Shown: positions 37,446 through 48,899 of the stretch, one piece after another
Layout: each line of letters begins with the position of its first letter
Position numbering within the stretch: the stretch's first letter is position 1
Origin: Dipteris shenzhenensis
Lineage: Eukaryota > Polypodiophyta > Polypodiopsida > Gleicheniales
Assembly: GCA_047967505.1 (NCBI GenBank)
Contig: CM106541.1
Reading direction: 5' to 3' (one strand)
DNA: 64,000 nt
Notes under the pieces: model-generated
Databases searched by the model: none
What the model was told of the DNA's origin: nothing
The model's input: only the letters and a program-made list of their open reading frames with translations
Made by a program: the position numbers and the translations under genes

Positions 37446-39890
37446 TGTGTAAGGGTAATGCCATGTGGCACCCCTCCTCTTTGAATGTAAAGGGTGAGAG
37501 AGGCAACAAATCCTCATGGGAAAGGATGATTGTACCAGCAGTCAGTCACTTTTGTCTTTCACCTATTTGAGGATGCCCACTAAATGAATTGGAGGTGAAC
37601 CAAAAGCCACAATCCTGAGGCTCAAGTTGACATGCCTCTAGCAAAACATTTCTTGAACTATTGAATGTTGTACTTAGCGAAAAGCCTATAAAGTCAAATT
37701 CAATATATTAAACCTAACATGCTTGCCTGGTCCCTTTTCTTAATGAAATTCATCTTTTGGGAACTTTAATATTTGGGTAGGCCTATTTCTAGACAAGGAG
37801 GAGATGTGCTTTTTCCATTATACTTGAAAATGAGATTTTTTGTTTACTAATGTAGTGACATTTTGTTAGAGCTAAATTTTGTATTATGCGTAAAGAAACT
37901 TAGAGGATAACCCACAAAATAAGGGGATTAATGATTAATTTAATTTACAAGGCCCAAGAAAAAACCCAAAGATTGAACAATAGTAATCCCCACTAGGGGA
38001 GAATCGGGGTCTCAAAAGGGCCTCATAAGGAATGGATTAAGAAATGGATTAAGTTAATACTAAGTGAACCCACTATGGTAACCCATGGGCTAAGGGTCCC
38101 CTAGCATTTACTCAACTAACATGGTTACCTTTATTTTGAAATTGATCAACCTTGGCCTTTGGATGGAGTGGGATGGTGGATGGATCAAAGGGTCAAAATG
38201 GTTGGAGGCACCATTGGTGGGCTCAAAATGGTTGGAGGCACCATTGGTGGGCTCCAAACTGGCAAGAGTTGACAAAAGGGGGGTCTAATAAAGAGGGAGA
38301 AGTCGCCATATGCTATGAACCATTGGACCTTGGACAAATCAAAGGTGGAGATGAAGAGATCAAATCAAGGATTGAGATCTAGGCACATTTTGGAGGGTAG
38401 AGATGAAAGCAATTGATGGAGATGAGATCAAGGGCTGAGATTGGGGTTGAGATTGAGGCACATTTTGGAGGGTAGAGATGATGGAGATGAGATCAATGGC
38501 TAAGATTGAAGCGCATATTGGACGGCCTAGATTTTTGTGCCTTTTGCATCCATCTCCTCCACTAGATCTCGATGGAATCAAGGGCCTGGATTCTAGCACC
38601 TTTTTCTTGCATCTCCACCCTTGGATCTATTTCTTGATGGATGGCTGAAAATGACCCACCTTCTATTTTGATCTCATCCATTAGATCCTTCCATTTTCCA
38701 AGGGTTTACATTTAATCCCTTTATCCTTTGATGGTATCCCTTGGATCTAGACCTTGATCTAATAGCTGGAAGTGTTCTACCCCGAATTTGAATGTGTCCC
38801 TTGGATTGTAGATGAGATCAATGGCCAGGAGTGAAGATCAAGGTCTAACCATGGGTGAGATGTCTACCCTGCTCAACATGGCCTTTCATACACATCAACA
38901 TACCATTGCCCCACACAAAGGAGCACTCTCATTGGTACACCTCAAATCTCTCTATAACCCCTTGAAATTAGGAAACACTAATTGGAGGCCTTTTTGAGAC
39001 CCCATTTTTCCCCTAATGACAGGTACGTCCAAAAGTCTGTACAAGTGACCAAAAATAAGCCCACAAGTAGGTCCAAAAATTAGAACTACATTTTACTCTG
39101 AGAAGACATGCGAGACAAAACCCATTAGTCTACATTAGGATAGGAGGCTGACTAGAATATTCAACCTATAGCATAACTTAGCTCTAACAATCACCAATGG
39201 AACATGTCTTTTGAGCTCCTAAACAAGATACCGTTACTGAGTGTCAAAAGTGGTGGCGTTCGAGAAACCAATCAAGAATGGCTATCAAAGGATGTATCAT
39301 AAGAATTATCCTTAAGGTTACGTATCTTTTTAAGGATCACAGAGTATGAATTTATCTCGAGTAACTACACGAGCACTGCTAGGGATGGGAGCTGGGACAG
39401 AGGTAGAAGCTGCCTACTATAATGAGGAGGAGCTACACATTCACCTCTTAGGATTAAGTTGAGTGTTCATCTCTTGGGATAAGGGTTAGGGCTTGTCTCT
39501 ATGCCCCTCCTCTATGATGTAAATTACAATATTCTCAACATGTGTTCCTTCAGAAGAGGTCTTTAAATACTCGTTTCCTAGGGATTAAATTTTCAAGACA
39601 TGCTCTCAAAAACTTAGGATAAATGAGCCCACTTGAATTCCAATCTAAATGCAAAATCTTGTTAAAATTTCTTAACTAGCCCTTCTTAACTAATAGTGTG
39701 AATAGGCCCTTAGCCTTTGATTTGATGGCTTTATTTAGTCAATGTTAAACTCAATCTATGGTCATTGGTAAAACTTAATGTTGAGGGTTATTAACTCAAT
39801 ACATCATTAAATACACACATATCACTTAATGCATAAAATATACATAAATACACAAGTACATGCCATGCATAAAGTGTCAATGTCATTTTA
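37446..39890. repeat. Intergenic with short tandem repeats
   Basis: No gene recognised. A 31 bp unit containing GGTTGGAGGCACCATTGGTG occurs twice at about 38207-38268. From 38340 to 38520, GATGAGATCAA-GGCTGAGATTG and GGCACATTTTGGAGGGTAGA blocks alternate several times. A region near 39440-39540 resembles the 36962 unit. Confidence 0.6.
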
Positions 39891-39899
39891 GAGTGGTTA

Positions 39900-40365
39900 T
39901 CAAGTCACATAGAGCATTAAGGTAGCTCGTGGAGTCAATTGGATCAACAAAAAATCTTCATGAAGGGGTTGAAAATTTGCACAAGCATTATGTGATTTGA
40001 TTGATGTCCTACCATTGGCAGTTTTTTAATCTCCTTCTTTTACATAGTACAATATAAGGACCACATGCACCACAACAAATATCAAACATCAAACATCAAC
40101 TATCAAAATAAGAAACATGACTTTCCTACAGAGGAACTTTAAATGCAATTTTTAGATGAAAATGAGGCAACTTTTACTACAGCAATATCATTGAGTTTAT
40201 AGTATTTGAAATTTGATATTCTAATATCAGTAGAATATTCTAATTAAGCAAGCTCATTGTCCTTCAAATTTAAACAACTTTCTATAGTATCTACATATGA
40301 CGTAAGTAACCCTTTCTACTAAGAATAATAAAATTTCTTGTCATTGAAATTTGACATTCCCAAGG
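39900..40365 (+). repeat. Dispersed repeat R3, copy 2
   Basis: Direct, diverged copy of 20150-20570 with the same order of shared blocks. It passes directly into repeat R4 at about 40365. Confidence 0.65.
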
Positions 40366-40530
40366 ATAGAGCTTGTATTTCAAACTTGTGCATACAACAA
40401 TGAAGACCAAAGTCAACCACTTGGCCCTTTATACATGTCATCTTTTGAAGGGAGGGCCAATCCTAATCTCGTTATACCACTCTCTCTTCTCATTATTTTA
40501 CCATCCTCTTGGGCCCATCTAGCTCCCAGA
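40365..40530 (+). repeat. Dispersed repeat R4, copy 1
   Basis: Closely matches 51043-51200: both carry GCTTGTATT-CAAACTTGTG, CATACAACAATGAAGACCAA, AGTCAACCA-TTGGCC and GGGAGGGCCAA. The flanks differ, so it is a separate dispersed block. Confidence 0.8.
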
Positions 40531-41945
40531 CACAATCCTGCCTCTACGGACTTGCCACTATCCATAAAATCACATCACTAACTAGTGGTTGCATATTGTT
40601 AACCAATTGGTTAACATGCCCTCGTTCCTTATCTCAATCCAGTTTGCTATATCATGCAACGTTCATGGTTGTTGGAGTGTTGTCAATGAAGATTATGCAA
40701 AGTAGTCTCTCTTGTGCACTAGGCTGAATCTTCTTTTGGTCCATTGCAGTAGAGGGATGTAGTGGCTCCTTATTATGAAATGATTGTTGGAAGTATGGAT
40801 GAGTGATTCTTCTAAAACCAGGACCTCAGGGTTTGAGTAAACCAAGTTGAGTACTTGTGACCGTTCAAAGAAGGAATAAGAAAAAGAAAAATATAAGGGA
40901 TAAGTTATTAGGAAGAAGGTGTTAATAGGGATTGATGTAAGATCCTAGTGGTGCTAGTGTTCATAGAGTAAGTAAAGTGCATTCTCATGCTCCTCTTAAG
41001 TCCCATATTTGATTTGAGTGGGACTTCTAATGGAGACTATGTCTTTGACATACCATGTTTGAATGTTCGAAGTTGTGCATGATATTTTTTATTGCTTCTT
41101 TGCATTATAGTACCTTTAAAAATCATTTCATGGATTATATTTCATTGAGGGCTTTGTTTGGAAGTATTTGAGCCCAATAAGGTTGTGACGCCATCTAGAG
41201 CTTTATTTGTCTGAATCATCAAATTGAGAGGAGTCTAATAATGCACCATACAAATCCCTATAATGTGGACTATGGCTGAAGAGCTTCATAGAAGGGGGAT
41301 TCTAGGAAAGGCTTCTAAGCTAGAACTGAAAGAAAAGAAAAATAAAGAAAAGAGGATGAGTAAAAGTTAGATAGTTAATGGTGATGTTAGTAAAGGAATG
41401 TGAAAAAAGCTTTGAGGGTCACAAGAAACTCATCTTACATGAGATAGTTAAATCGAAGATACAAAAGTTATTTTCTACAATTCAATCCAGCATGTATCAT
41501 ATAAAGAGGTGAAGCTCAAATGAACCAACAATAGTGCAAAAGAGAATCACTATGCCTTTAGTTTAGAATCTAAGGTTAGTGAAAAGGGTAAACAAGCTCA
41601 AAGTATACTAGAAGGAGCAAGTCATTTTACTCTTGACCATAGCTACAAAGATACTCCTTTGAATTTCAAATGCAAGAACTACACTATCACAAAATTGCCT
41701 TAAAATAAAGATCCAAACTACCTTAATGACTTTGTAAACCTTTGTGACGCCCTTGTTAATCTAAAGAGATTAAATCTGCTCTGAATCTAAGAAGTAATTT
41801 GTTTTGAGAAAACGGATTTTTTTTTTGTGCAAAAAGAATAAATCTCATTACATACATTTGGCATAGTAGAAATGAGGTTACACAACTACAAATGAGCATA
41901 TATTTGGCATAGTAGAAATGAGGTTACATAACTACAAGTGGCATA
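40531..41945. other. Intergenic, nothing recognised
   Basis: Includes the palindrome TTAACCAATTGGTTAA near 40597 and a 30 bp duplication (GGCATAGTAGAAATGAGGTT) near 41860 and 41912. No coding sequence could be supported. Confidence 0.4.
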
Positions 41946-41999
41946 TTAGAGATGTAATAGAGGCAATATGCAAGTGTGCAAAAATATAAGGAGATATGG

Positions 42000-42161
42000 G
42001 AGGTGTGTGTGGGGGTGTGTGTGTGTGTCTACGTGTGTGCATGCGGAGGGGTGTGTGTGTGTGTTTTTGAGAGATGGGCAAGGTTTACACCTTGACAAAA
42101 TCAAGTGCATGTGTGTGTGCGCGCGTGTGCGTGCGTGGGGGGCGGGGGGGTGTGTGTGTTT
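42000..42161 (+). repeat. GT-rich repeats downstream of the dioxygenase
   Basis: GT runs and alternating GCGT/GTGC stretches surround a 43 bp block (42069-42111) that is a diverged copy of 42162-42204, the end of the dioxygenase coding sequence with its stop codon; the offset is 93 bp. Confidence 0.85.
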
Positions 42162-42177
42162 GAGAGAGGGGCAAGGT

Positions 42178-43465
42178 TTACACCGTGACAAAATCAAGGG
42201 GGGCCTTGCCATTTAGTCCGGAGCTCATTGCATTTCTGGCGTACTCACCATAAAGACATTCTTTGTATAGAGCTATGTTCCCTTCACCCACTAGCTTAGA
42301 GAGAGGCGCAATCCTAGCTTGACCTGGTGGATTGAAGAAGCACGGTATTGATATCCTTGCCTTCTCTTTGTTGAGCACTATTCGGTGCTCCACACTCTTA
42401 TATTTACAGTTGGAGAGGATCTGCAAAACACGGGCAGCAACAAATGCATCAGTCTTTAATCCTCGAAATTCTTATGCATCTTCGTCCACGTTGAGATACC
42501 TGAATTGGGTCTCCCACATTGACCACAAACGAGCCTGGCACAGGCTTCACAGCCACCCATCTGCCTTCATTCAGCACTTGTAGACCCCCCACTTCGTCCT
42601 GCAGCACCACCGTGATAAGGGTTATGTCGGAATGCCTGGTCTGACCAAACGTTAGGCTCGGATCTGGACAAGTTGGATAGTAATGTGCAGCCATAATAAC
42701 GCCTGGAGAGATCTTTGGCGCCCCATCTGCTTGGTAGTCAGAGCTCAAGCCGAGTGTCTCAAGTATGGCTTCGTAAATTTCCGTGGCTAGGGCGCTAGTT
42801 TGTTTAAGATACTCCACAACGGGTTCCCTGAACATCACAGGCTCCTGTTGAGCTTCACGAAATTTGGACATGGCAAGAGAATGAATGAAAACGAGAATCG
42901 GGAATTCATTTGCTATCTGAGATCTTGGACAGACCACTCACCTGCAGAAGGTAGGCGCTTGATCTAAAGCCTCTGATGCGCTAGGATCACAACGAAAATA
43001 CAGAGAATCCTTCCACTCAAGGTACGTTTCCTTCCCAGGTAAATGGCTGGTGAAATACGACACCTGTTTCTTTGACAGCAAATCCGAGTAATATCGCATT
43101 CTTTCCTGGGCTGGAAGTCCGAAAAACTGGCGAACAGCTGCCCACAATCTATCCACGACTGCAGGAGAAACACCGTGATTGATAACCTGCCGAGATCATG
43201 TCATTTTTAAGAGCAGATCGTCATTTGGATCGAGCACCACTAACATCAGAATTACATCAGACACAGATTGTCACCTACATGTACCTGGAAAAACCCCCAA
43301 TTCTGGCATGCATCGCTGATTGCACGAAGCACCTCGTATCTGCCATCGCCAAACAAGCCGGCAAGGTCGATGATGGGCAATTCTACTTGGTGGCAGACGC
43401 ACGACAAGCGAGGCCTCTCATTTGGAGGGCGCACATATTTCTTCTTCCTTCGTCCCACCTCCCAT
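42178..43465 (-). CDS. 2-oxoglutarate/Fe(II)-dependent dioxygenase, 4 exons
   Basis: Exons (minus): about 43458-43285, 43186-42942, 42827-42500 and 42420-42178, all with GT-AG introns and matching phases (0, 2, 0), giving about 330 residues. The N-terminal DIOX_N domain shows ELPIIDLAGLFG, NWGFFQ joined across intron 1 to VINHGVS, and RQFFGLPAQER. The Fe(II)/2OG domain has AAHYYPTCPDPSLT, the iron ligands HSD and SVEHR, and the 2-oxoglutarate-binding RIS. The protein belongs to the plant DOXC class, closest in my reading to feruloyl-CoA/coumarate hydroxylase-like members; the substrate is unknown. The start is unresolved: no ATG lies in the exon 1 frame after the upstream stop. An ATG at 43465 would need a one-base shift to enter YVRPPNERP, so there is either an unseen 5' exon, a sequence error, or a damaged start. 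Confidence 0.85.
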
Positions 43466-44120
43466 TGCCAGCAGACGTCCCTATGCTCTTTATGCTAGTA
43501 TAGTCACTCTGAGATGGATTCTGTACTCTTAAAGAGATACACTATAGATGATAACCCTTAAGGATACCGGTCTCGATACATCCTATAATAAAGCAAGCTG
43601 CACCTATGATATACCAAACAAGCTTTAAGAACTACTTTTCACTCACGAACGGTAAAGGCATTTTAAAGTAGAGAGCATCTCATCCTCATCTACATTAACA
43701 CGTTGAATATTCTAGAGCGCTCCTATCCTCATCTACATCAATGGGTTTAGGCTCTAGGTCTTTTTGGAGTAAAACGTAATTCTCATTTCTTTAACACCTT
43801 GTGGGCTTGTTGTTGGCCACTTGTAGAGGATTTTAGACCTACCTCTAGGATTATTGTTAGTCAATCATGGGGTTTCTTCTTGAATCTTGTAGATCAAATG
43901 GAATTGCTAACCCCTATTTTCATGGGTTATCCTATAAATTTCTTTAGTCTATCATGCGAAAAAACCCTTTCATATCATCTCCTTCATTGGGGTCCTACCC
44001 AAATACAGCTAAAGTTTGCAACTTCATTAAGAGAGGGGCCTAAACAAGCATATTAGCCTTAATATATTGAATTCGACTTTGTAAAGCTCTTTACTAAGTA
44101 CCACCGTTCAACAATTCTAG
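43466..44120. other. Upstream flank of the dioxygenase, no gene seen
   Basis: Would contain the promoter of the minus-strand dioxygenase, but no convincing TATA box at a sensible distance was identified. One chance plus-strand open frame (43799-44056) has no recognisable content. Confidence 0.35.
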
Positions 44121-44129
44121 ACTTTCGTT

Positions 44130-45210
44130 GATATTTTGATCATTACTTTTAAAAACTACAGATAGGTTGCAAAAACCTAAAGTGATCTACATATAAGAGG
44201 AGAATTCAGTAAAAGCTAAGTGACCCATTAGTTGTTAAAGGTTTATTAGAACCCACATAAATTTGGATTTTAAAAAGCTACAAGCAAGAAAATCCTTTGG
44301 GAGTCTCAATCAAATGGGAGAAGATGATTACATTTCAAATGAATATAGAGAGGAGTAATTGATGCCTTAAACTATCCCCAACATGAATTTTGGTAATAGA
44401 CAATACAAGGTGTCGTTGTTGCCTTTATTGATATTTCTATCCTTTGCTTTTCTTGGGTAGACCTACTTCAAGTACTTAGATCCTAGATTTCAAAACATCA
44501 ATCATGTACATGCACATGAGATATAAATGTTAAGCAATCCTTTTAAAAGCAAAAGATTTGCTCTTTTAATAGCATGTATCTTTCATCCATTAGCACTCAC
44601 CCATAAATCATATTGCAGAATAATAAGCAAGAATGTCTTGTGTCTTCAAGAAAAACTTTAAACATGGAGAAATTTTTATTATATGTATACTATAGAGGAA
44701 GGTGAACGGACTATCATGTCTCCAAATCTCAATAACGTAATCAAAATCACTCAATTTGTATGCTATAGATGATGGTAAGGAAGTAAGGTGAAGGTAATTT
44801 ACCTTTGTAAGGTGAAGTGTAAGTTGAAGGTAATTATAAAGTGTGAAAAGATGGTGAAGGTAGTAAGGTGAAGGTAATTATAAAGTGTGAAAAAATGGTG
44901 AAGGTAATAAAGTTGAACGTAGTAAGGTGAAGGTGATTATTACTCTATAGATGGTGGTGAAGGTAGTAAGGGGAAGGCGATTATTACTCTATAGATAATG
45001 GCGAGGTAGTAAGGTGAAGCTATTTTTCATTCATGATATTTGTTGCTCTTTGCTTTTGATGTTGGTTGGTTACGTGAATTACAATGGTGCCACTTGGTGA
45101 TATATAAATTTCATATGCAAGACATCGTATAATGGAGGAAGGACACCTTTGTTCCTTTAGGAGTGGATATCCCCCATTTTTAATTAGCACCATGGATGAT
45201 TTTTTCAAGT
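44130..45210 (-). repeat. Dispersed repeat R2, inverted copy
   Basis: Reverse-complement match to 35880-36690, continuing (44770-45200) into GTGAAGGTAATTA/TAGTAAGGTGAAGG units and the segment shared with 21030-21250. It is the most complete copy of the family. The GGTGAAGGTAAT motif is repeated at least six times between 44800 and 45020. Confidence 0.8.
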
Positions 45211-46080
45211 TAGTTTTGTTAAGAAACTAAAATGTTATATTGGCTTTGAAAGTTTGTATGCCCTAATAAAAATAAACGTTTGAAACATTTGCCAGGATTT
45301 GAAACTTTTTTGCAAAAAAATTTAAAGTTTCGCCAGGATTTACATTTTTTCCTTCAAAATTCAAAATAAAAAAAATAAAAAGTACCACATTCTACCAATA
45401 TTATGAAACTAAAAAAATGAGCTTGAAAACTTTCGCCAAGATTTTATATTAATATATAGGCATAGCTTCGATAAAAACATCCTTGATTAGCACCCAAATA
45501 CAATTGTCTTGCTAATCGAGTTGATATGTTAATTATATCTTGTGCAAAGTTAGTTGTTCCTCCAAGATATATGTGAAGGCAAAAATGTGTGTGTGTGCAC
45601 GCACATGCGTGCATGTGCATGCATGTGTGTGTGTGTGTGTGCATGTATGTGTGTGCCTAATTCGTGAAATTGGAAAAAACATCCAATGGGACTGCACATA
45701 AAACCAAAACCAATTGACTTTTGGAAAGTTAAAACTCAGCTACCACTGATGTTTTATTAAGAAAAACCAAGCTTCCCAAATCACAAATTACACAGCTATG
45801 CATAAAATATTGTCTTGTGGAGACATCCAGACATGTAAAGAGGGAGAGTTGGAATATAAAAAAGCTATAGTGTAGCTAAGTTTTGATACGACTAATTGAA
45901 GAAGGCGGTAGGATTGCACTATTAATTGAAGAAGGTGGTAGGATTTCACTCAATACTTCTTCGGGACTCAAATAGACTCCTAATATTATCAAATTCCTCA
46001 AGCATGAACTGCAAGGAAGGGCTTGTTCCATTGGATTATAACTCTCTGCTAGGGAAGCAAGCCCACCACCTCCCCGGCCA
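45211..46080. repeat. Intergenic with LTR fragment and GT repeats
   Basis: 45480-45580 (minus) matches the start of the LTR at 51655 (CTTGGAGGAACAACTAA and TTTGCACAAGATATAAT), so it is a fragment of the same family. A GT/CATG alternating run lies at about 45585-45652. Two GAAGAAGG-GGTAGGATT blocks lie at about 45898 and 45930. Confidence 0.6.
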
Positions 46081-46185
46081 CACTATGTGTGGTTATAATG
46101 ATTATATTCTCTCACACTATGTGTGGTTATAATAATTATATTCTCTAATTCTATGTGTGGTTATAATTATATTCACTCACACTAT
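46081..46185 (+). repeat. Short tandem repeat, about 34 bp x 3
   Basis: CTATGTGTGGTTATAAT followed by an ATTATATTC block occurs three times in a row, the third unit slightly shorter. Confidence 0.9.
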
Positions 46186-46189
46186 AGAA

Positions 46190-47020
46190 ATATTTGTAAT
46201 TGCTTGTTCATACAAAATATGAAATAGTATGTTTTCTTTTCTCTCCCTAGATATATATACTTCAATCTAAATCCCTACATTATTTCTCTCTTCTGATGCA
46301 TGTTCTTGATGCCAAGAAATAGAATAAGGAGAGATATCCAAGTTTGGATGACAACAGCTTTATTCATGTGGTTGTAGTCCACATCACAATGCCCTATAGA
46401 CTACAACAAGGATAATTATGAGCTCTTATGAGCGTAGCCTTATTCAGGTGTTTGTTGGGATTCAATTCCCAAAAGAAAACAATCTTTAGACATCACCATC
46501 TAAGTAATAAATCACCACCCCTAACATTTGTAGAGAGGATTGGGTCCTAATGGACTGTGTGTCATGTCGCATGACCCTATTTTTACGGAGTCATCTTTCC
46601 TTTGAAAATTTGATAAAATGGTAGGTTCATGCTAAATTTCAAGGTAGCAGTTACGTGCTCCATGGAAAAATTGGGATTGTGAAGTATTGGGAGCCATCAA
46701 TGAATGAATAGAGGAATGCCAAGGATTGTGAAATATAGGGTGCAATGAATGAATGAATGAATGCCAAGGAGAACATGAGATGTGATGATAATAAGATTTA
46801 ATTTGTGACCATTTCTCAGGGCATTATGCTACTCCAAAATCTATTTAAATAGCTATAATATTGCAACACTATATTTTTGTGTGATTATGTTATTGTCTTT
46901 TTTTCTTTTCTCATGTTTGTGCTTTCTTAACAATGGTTGTTGGTGTCTAGTCTTCTATAAACAATGGCTAAGGCTACCTTCCCACCCTAGTTGAATAGAA
47001 GGAAGGCACACAAAACATTG
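46190..47020. other. Intergenic, nothing recognised
   Basis: AT-rich; the text GAATGAATG is repeated near 46700 and 46748. No coding sequence was found. Confidence 0.4.
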
Positions 47021-47021
47021 T

Positions 47022-47308
47022 GTGATGAGCTTCCAACAAATGTGTTGCATCTCTTCCCATTCACCCACCCCATGCACTTCACAGGGGTACGTTCTCCTTA
47101 GTGCCAGAAATGTCTTGTGCACCAATTGATCCACTTCATGATGCCCATTCATGACAATAGTTTGATGAGCTTTCAACAAATGTGTTGCATCTCTTCCCAT
47201 TCACCCACCCCATGCACTTCACAGGGGTACTTGGTTGGGTTCTCCTTAGTGCCAAAAATGTTTGGTGCACCAGTTGCTCCACTTCATGATGCCCATTCAT
47301 GACAATAG
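47022..47308 (+). repeat. Tandem duplication, about 140 bp x 2
   Basis: The first unit spans about 47022-47161 and the second 47162-47308. Shared text includes ACAAATGTGTTGCATCTCTT, CCACCCCATGCACTTCACAG and CACTTCATGATGCCCATTCA. The second copy has a few extra bases (TTGGTTGG). Confidence 0.92.
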
Positions 47309-47319
47309 CTACACAATCA

Positions 47320-47805
47320 TTGTCCCTTGCATGTGAGGGGAGAGAGGCCACGTGGTTTTTTAAATTGGGTAAAACAAAGAGGGGCTCCCTTCCCCAGCAC
47401 TAAACCCCCCCAAAACAAAGAGGGATACCCCCCACCCTGGTGGCTTTTTAAATTAGGTACAACAAAGAGAGACACCCCCTCCCCCCCAAAAAATGAAGGT
47501 AGGCCACCAAAGTGTTGCATGACCTCATCTCTTCTTTTTCTGGGGAAAAAAGGCCATGTGGCACTAAAATACTACATGCTTTTTTTTAGGCTACATGGCA
47601 TTTTGATCGTTGAAGTGCCATGTGGCCTCTTTTGGGTTGAAAAAAGGCCACATGGCATTTCAGTGGGGCCAAAAAAGGCCTTTTTGGGGGGAGTGAAAAA
47701 AGGCCACATGGCACTTTGCAAACCAAAATGCCACATGGAATTTTGGCAGCTGAAGTGCCACGTGCCCTTTCTTTTTGGATGGCGGGGGGGGGGGGGGGGG
47801 GAGCT
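47320..47805 (+). repeat. GCCACATGGC-rich block ending in poly-G
   Basis: GCCACATGGC, GCCATGTGGC or GCCACGTG-type blocks occur at least eight times in both orientations between 47345 and 47765, mixed with AAAAAAGGCC and CAAAGTGCC text. The block ends with a G run of about 18 bases at 47784-47801. The open frames across it are artefacts of the composition. Confidence 0.8.
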
Positions 47806-48890
47806 TAGAGAGTTTGGCATCTCGACCGCTACCACTTGGTTTTATCACTAGGTCTCGACTGCTCTTATCTTCTTATCATGTAGTTGTTATGTCATTATCC
47901 TCTTTATATACTTTTCTTCTTGACATTTTGAGTTTTAGGTGTTCCCCAATATCACATAGCTGCTACTGTAGCCACTTGCCTTCCCACAATGTTAACTTCT
48001 AGCCAACTATAGTTGCTGAACTGATCTCACATCCTTTTGTTAAGTTTCTCCTAGCATCTCTGCTACCTCCTACTTCTCAAATTTTCTTGTGGACTTTGCT
48101 TCATATGAAGCTGCCTTCTTTACTTGCTTTCATCTCCTTTCCATTTTGGGAAGCGAGAAGAAGGTCTCCCCTACATGCTCTTACTTACACTGCTCCTTGA
48201 CCCCTTTAGAAAGGTAAAGGTGTCGGGTGTGGTTGTCAATTCATCCCTTCCCTCTTCAGATGTAGAGTAAAGAGAAAGGGGTGTTGGTCGTGGACATGGT
48301 TGTACCATTCTATATTGTAGCAAAGAGAACCTCTTGGAAGGAGTAATAGAGATTTACATGATGTGGCTAGGCGTGGTTGGTTATCTAAGATCCTCATAGT
48401 TGCTAGGATTCCTTTTTTTAAGCCATCCTTGGATATAGAAGAAGTGAGTGGATTACTTTAACATGTTCTTAAGATTTGTATTGACTATTACTATATGTTG
48501 TGTCTTCCAAAGGGCCCTAGTAATCTTTCCAATTTTCCACATACAGACAAAGTAGCCACAAAATGTGGCATGGTTATCTACAACTCTCCAGACGCGACCC
48601 ATGAAAAAAGGATTCCAAATCATTCAGACTACATACAATTGATATTATACAATGTTACCTGCTCTTCCAAATGGAATGAGACAACATATTTAGCTTCCCT
48701 ATGACACATTTTTGTCCTTCTCTTGTCCGTGGTTTCGAAATGACTTTGACAAAAAAACCTAACCACCTTACTAGAAAGTGTATTTTTGCGTCAGATATCT
48801 TTTTGCAAATCCCACATAAAATCAACCTTATGTGCTTCACCATGATTGTACATAGCCCCATCTTCCTAACTGACACATTGTTGGGAAACA
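47806..48890. other. Intergenic, possibly LINE 3' remains
   Basis: A minus-strand frame at 48915-48655 follows the LINE endonuclease relic and may be its decayed continuation. Otherwise no feature was recognised. Confidence 0.3.
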
Positions 48891-48899
48891 AGTGAGCCC

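Noticed and set aside
42449-42937. 162-codon minus-strand open frame over dioxygenase exon 3
   Set aside because: It reads through both flanking introns; the spliced model starting at 42827 joins the conserved CREPVVEY text correctly.
47327-47851. 174-codon plus-strand frame
   Set aside because: Crosses the GCCACATGGC-rich block and the poly-G run; no family resemblance.
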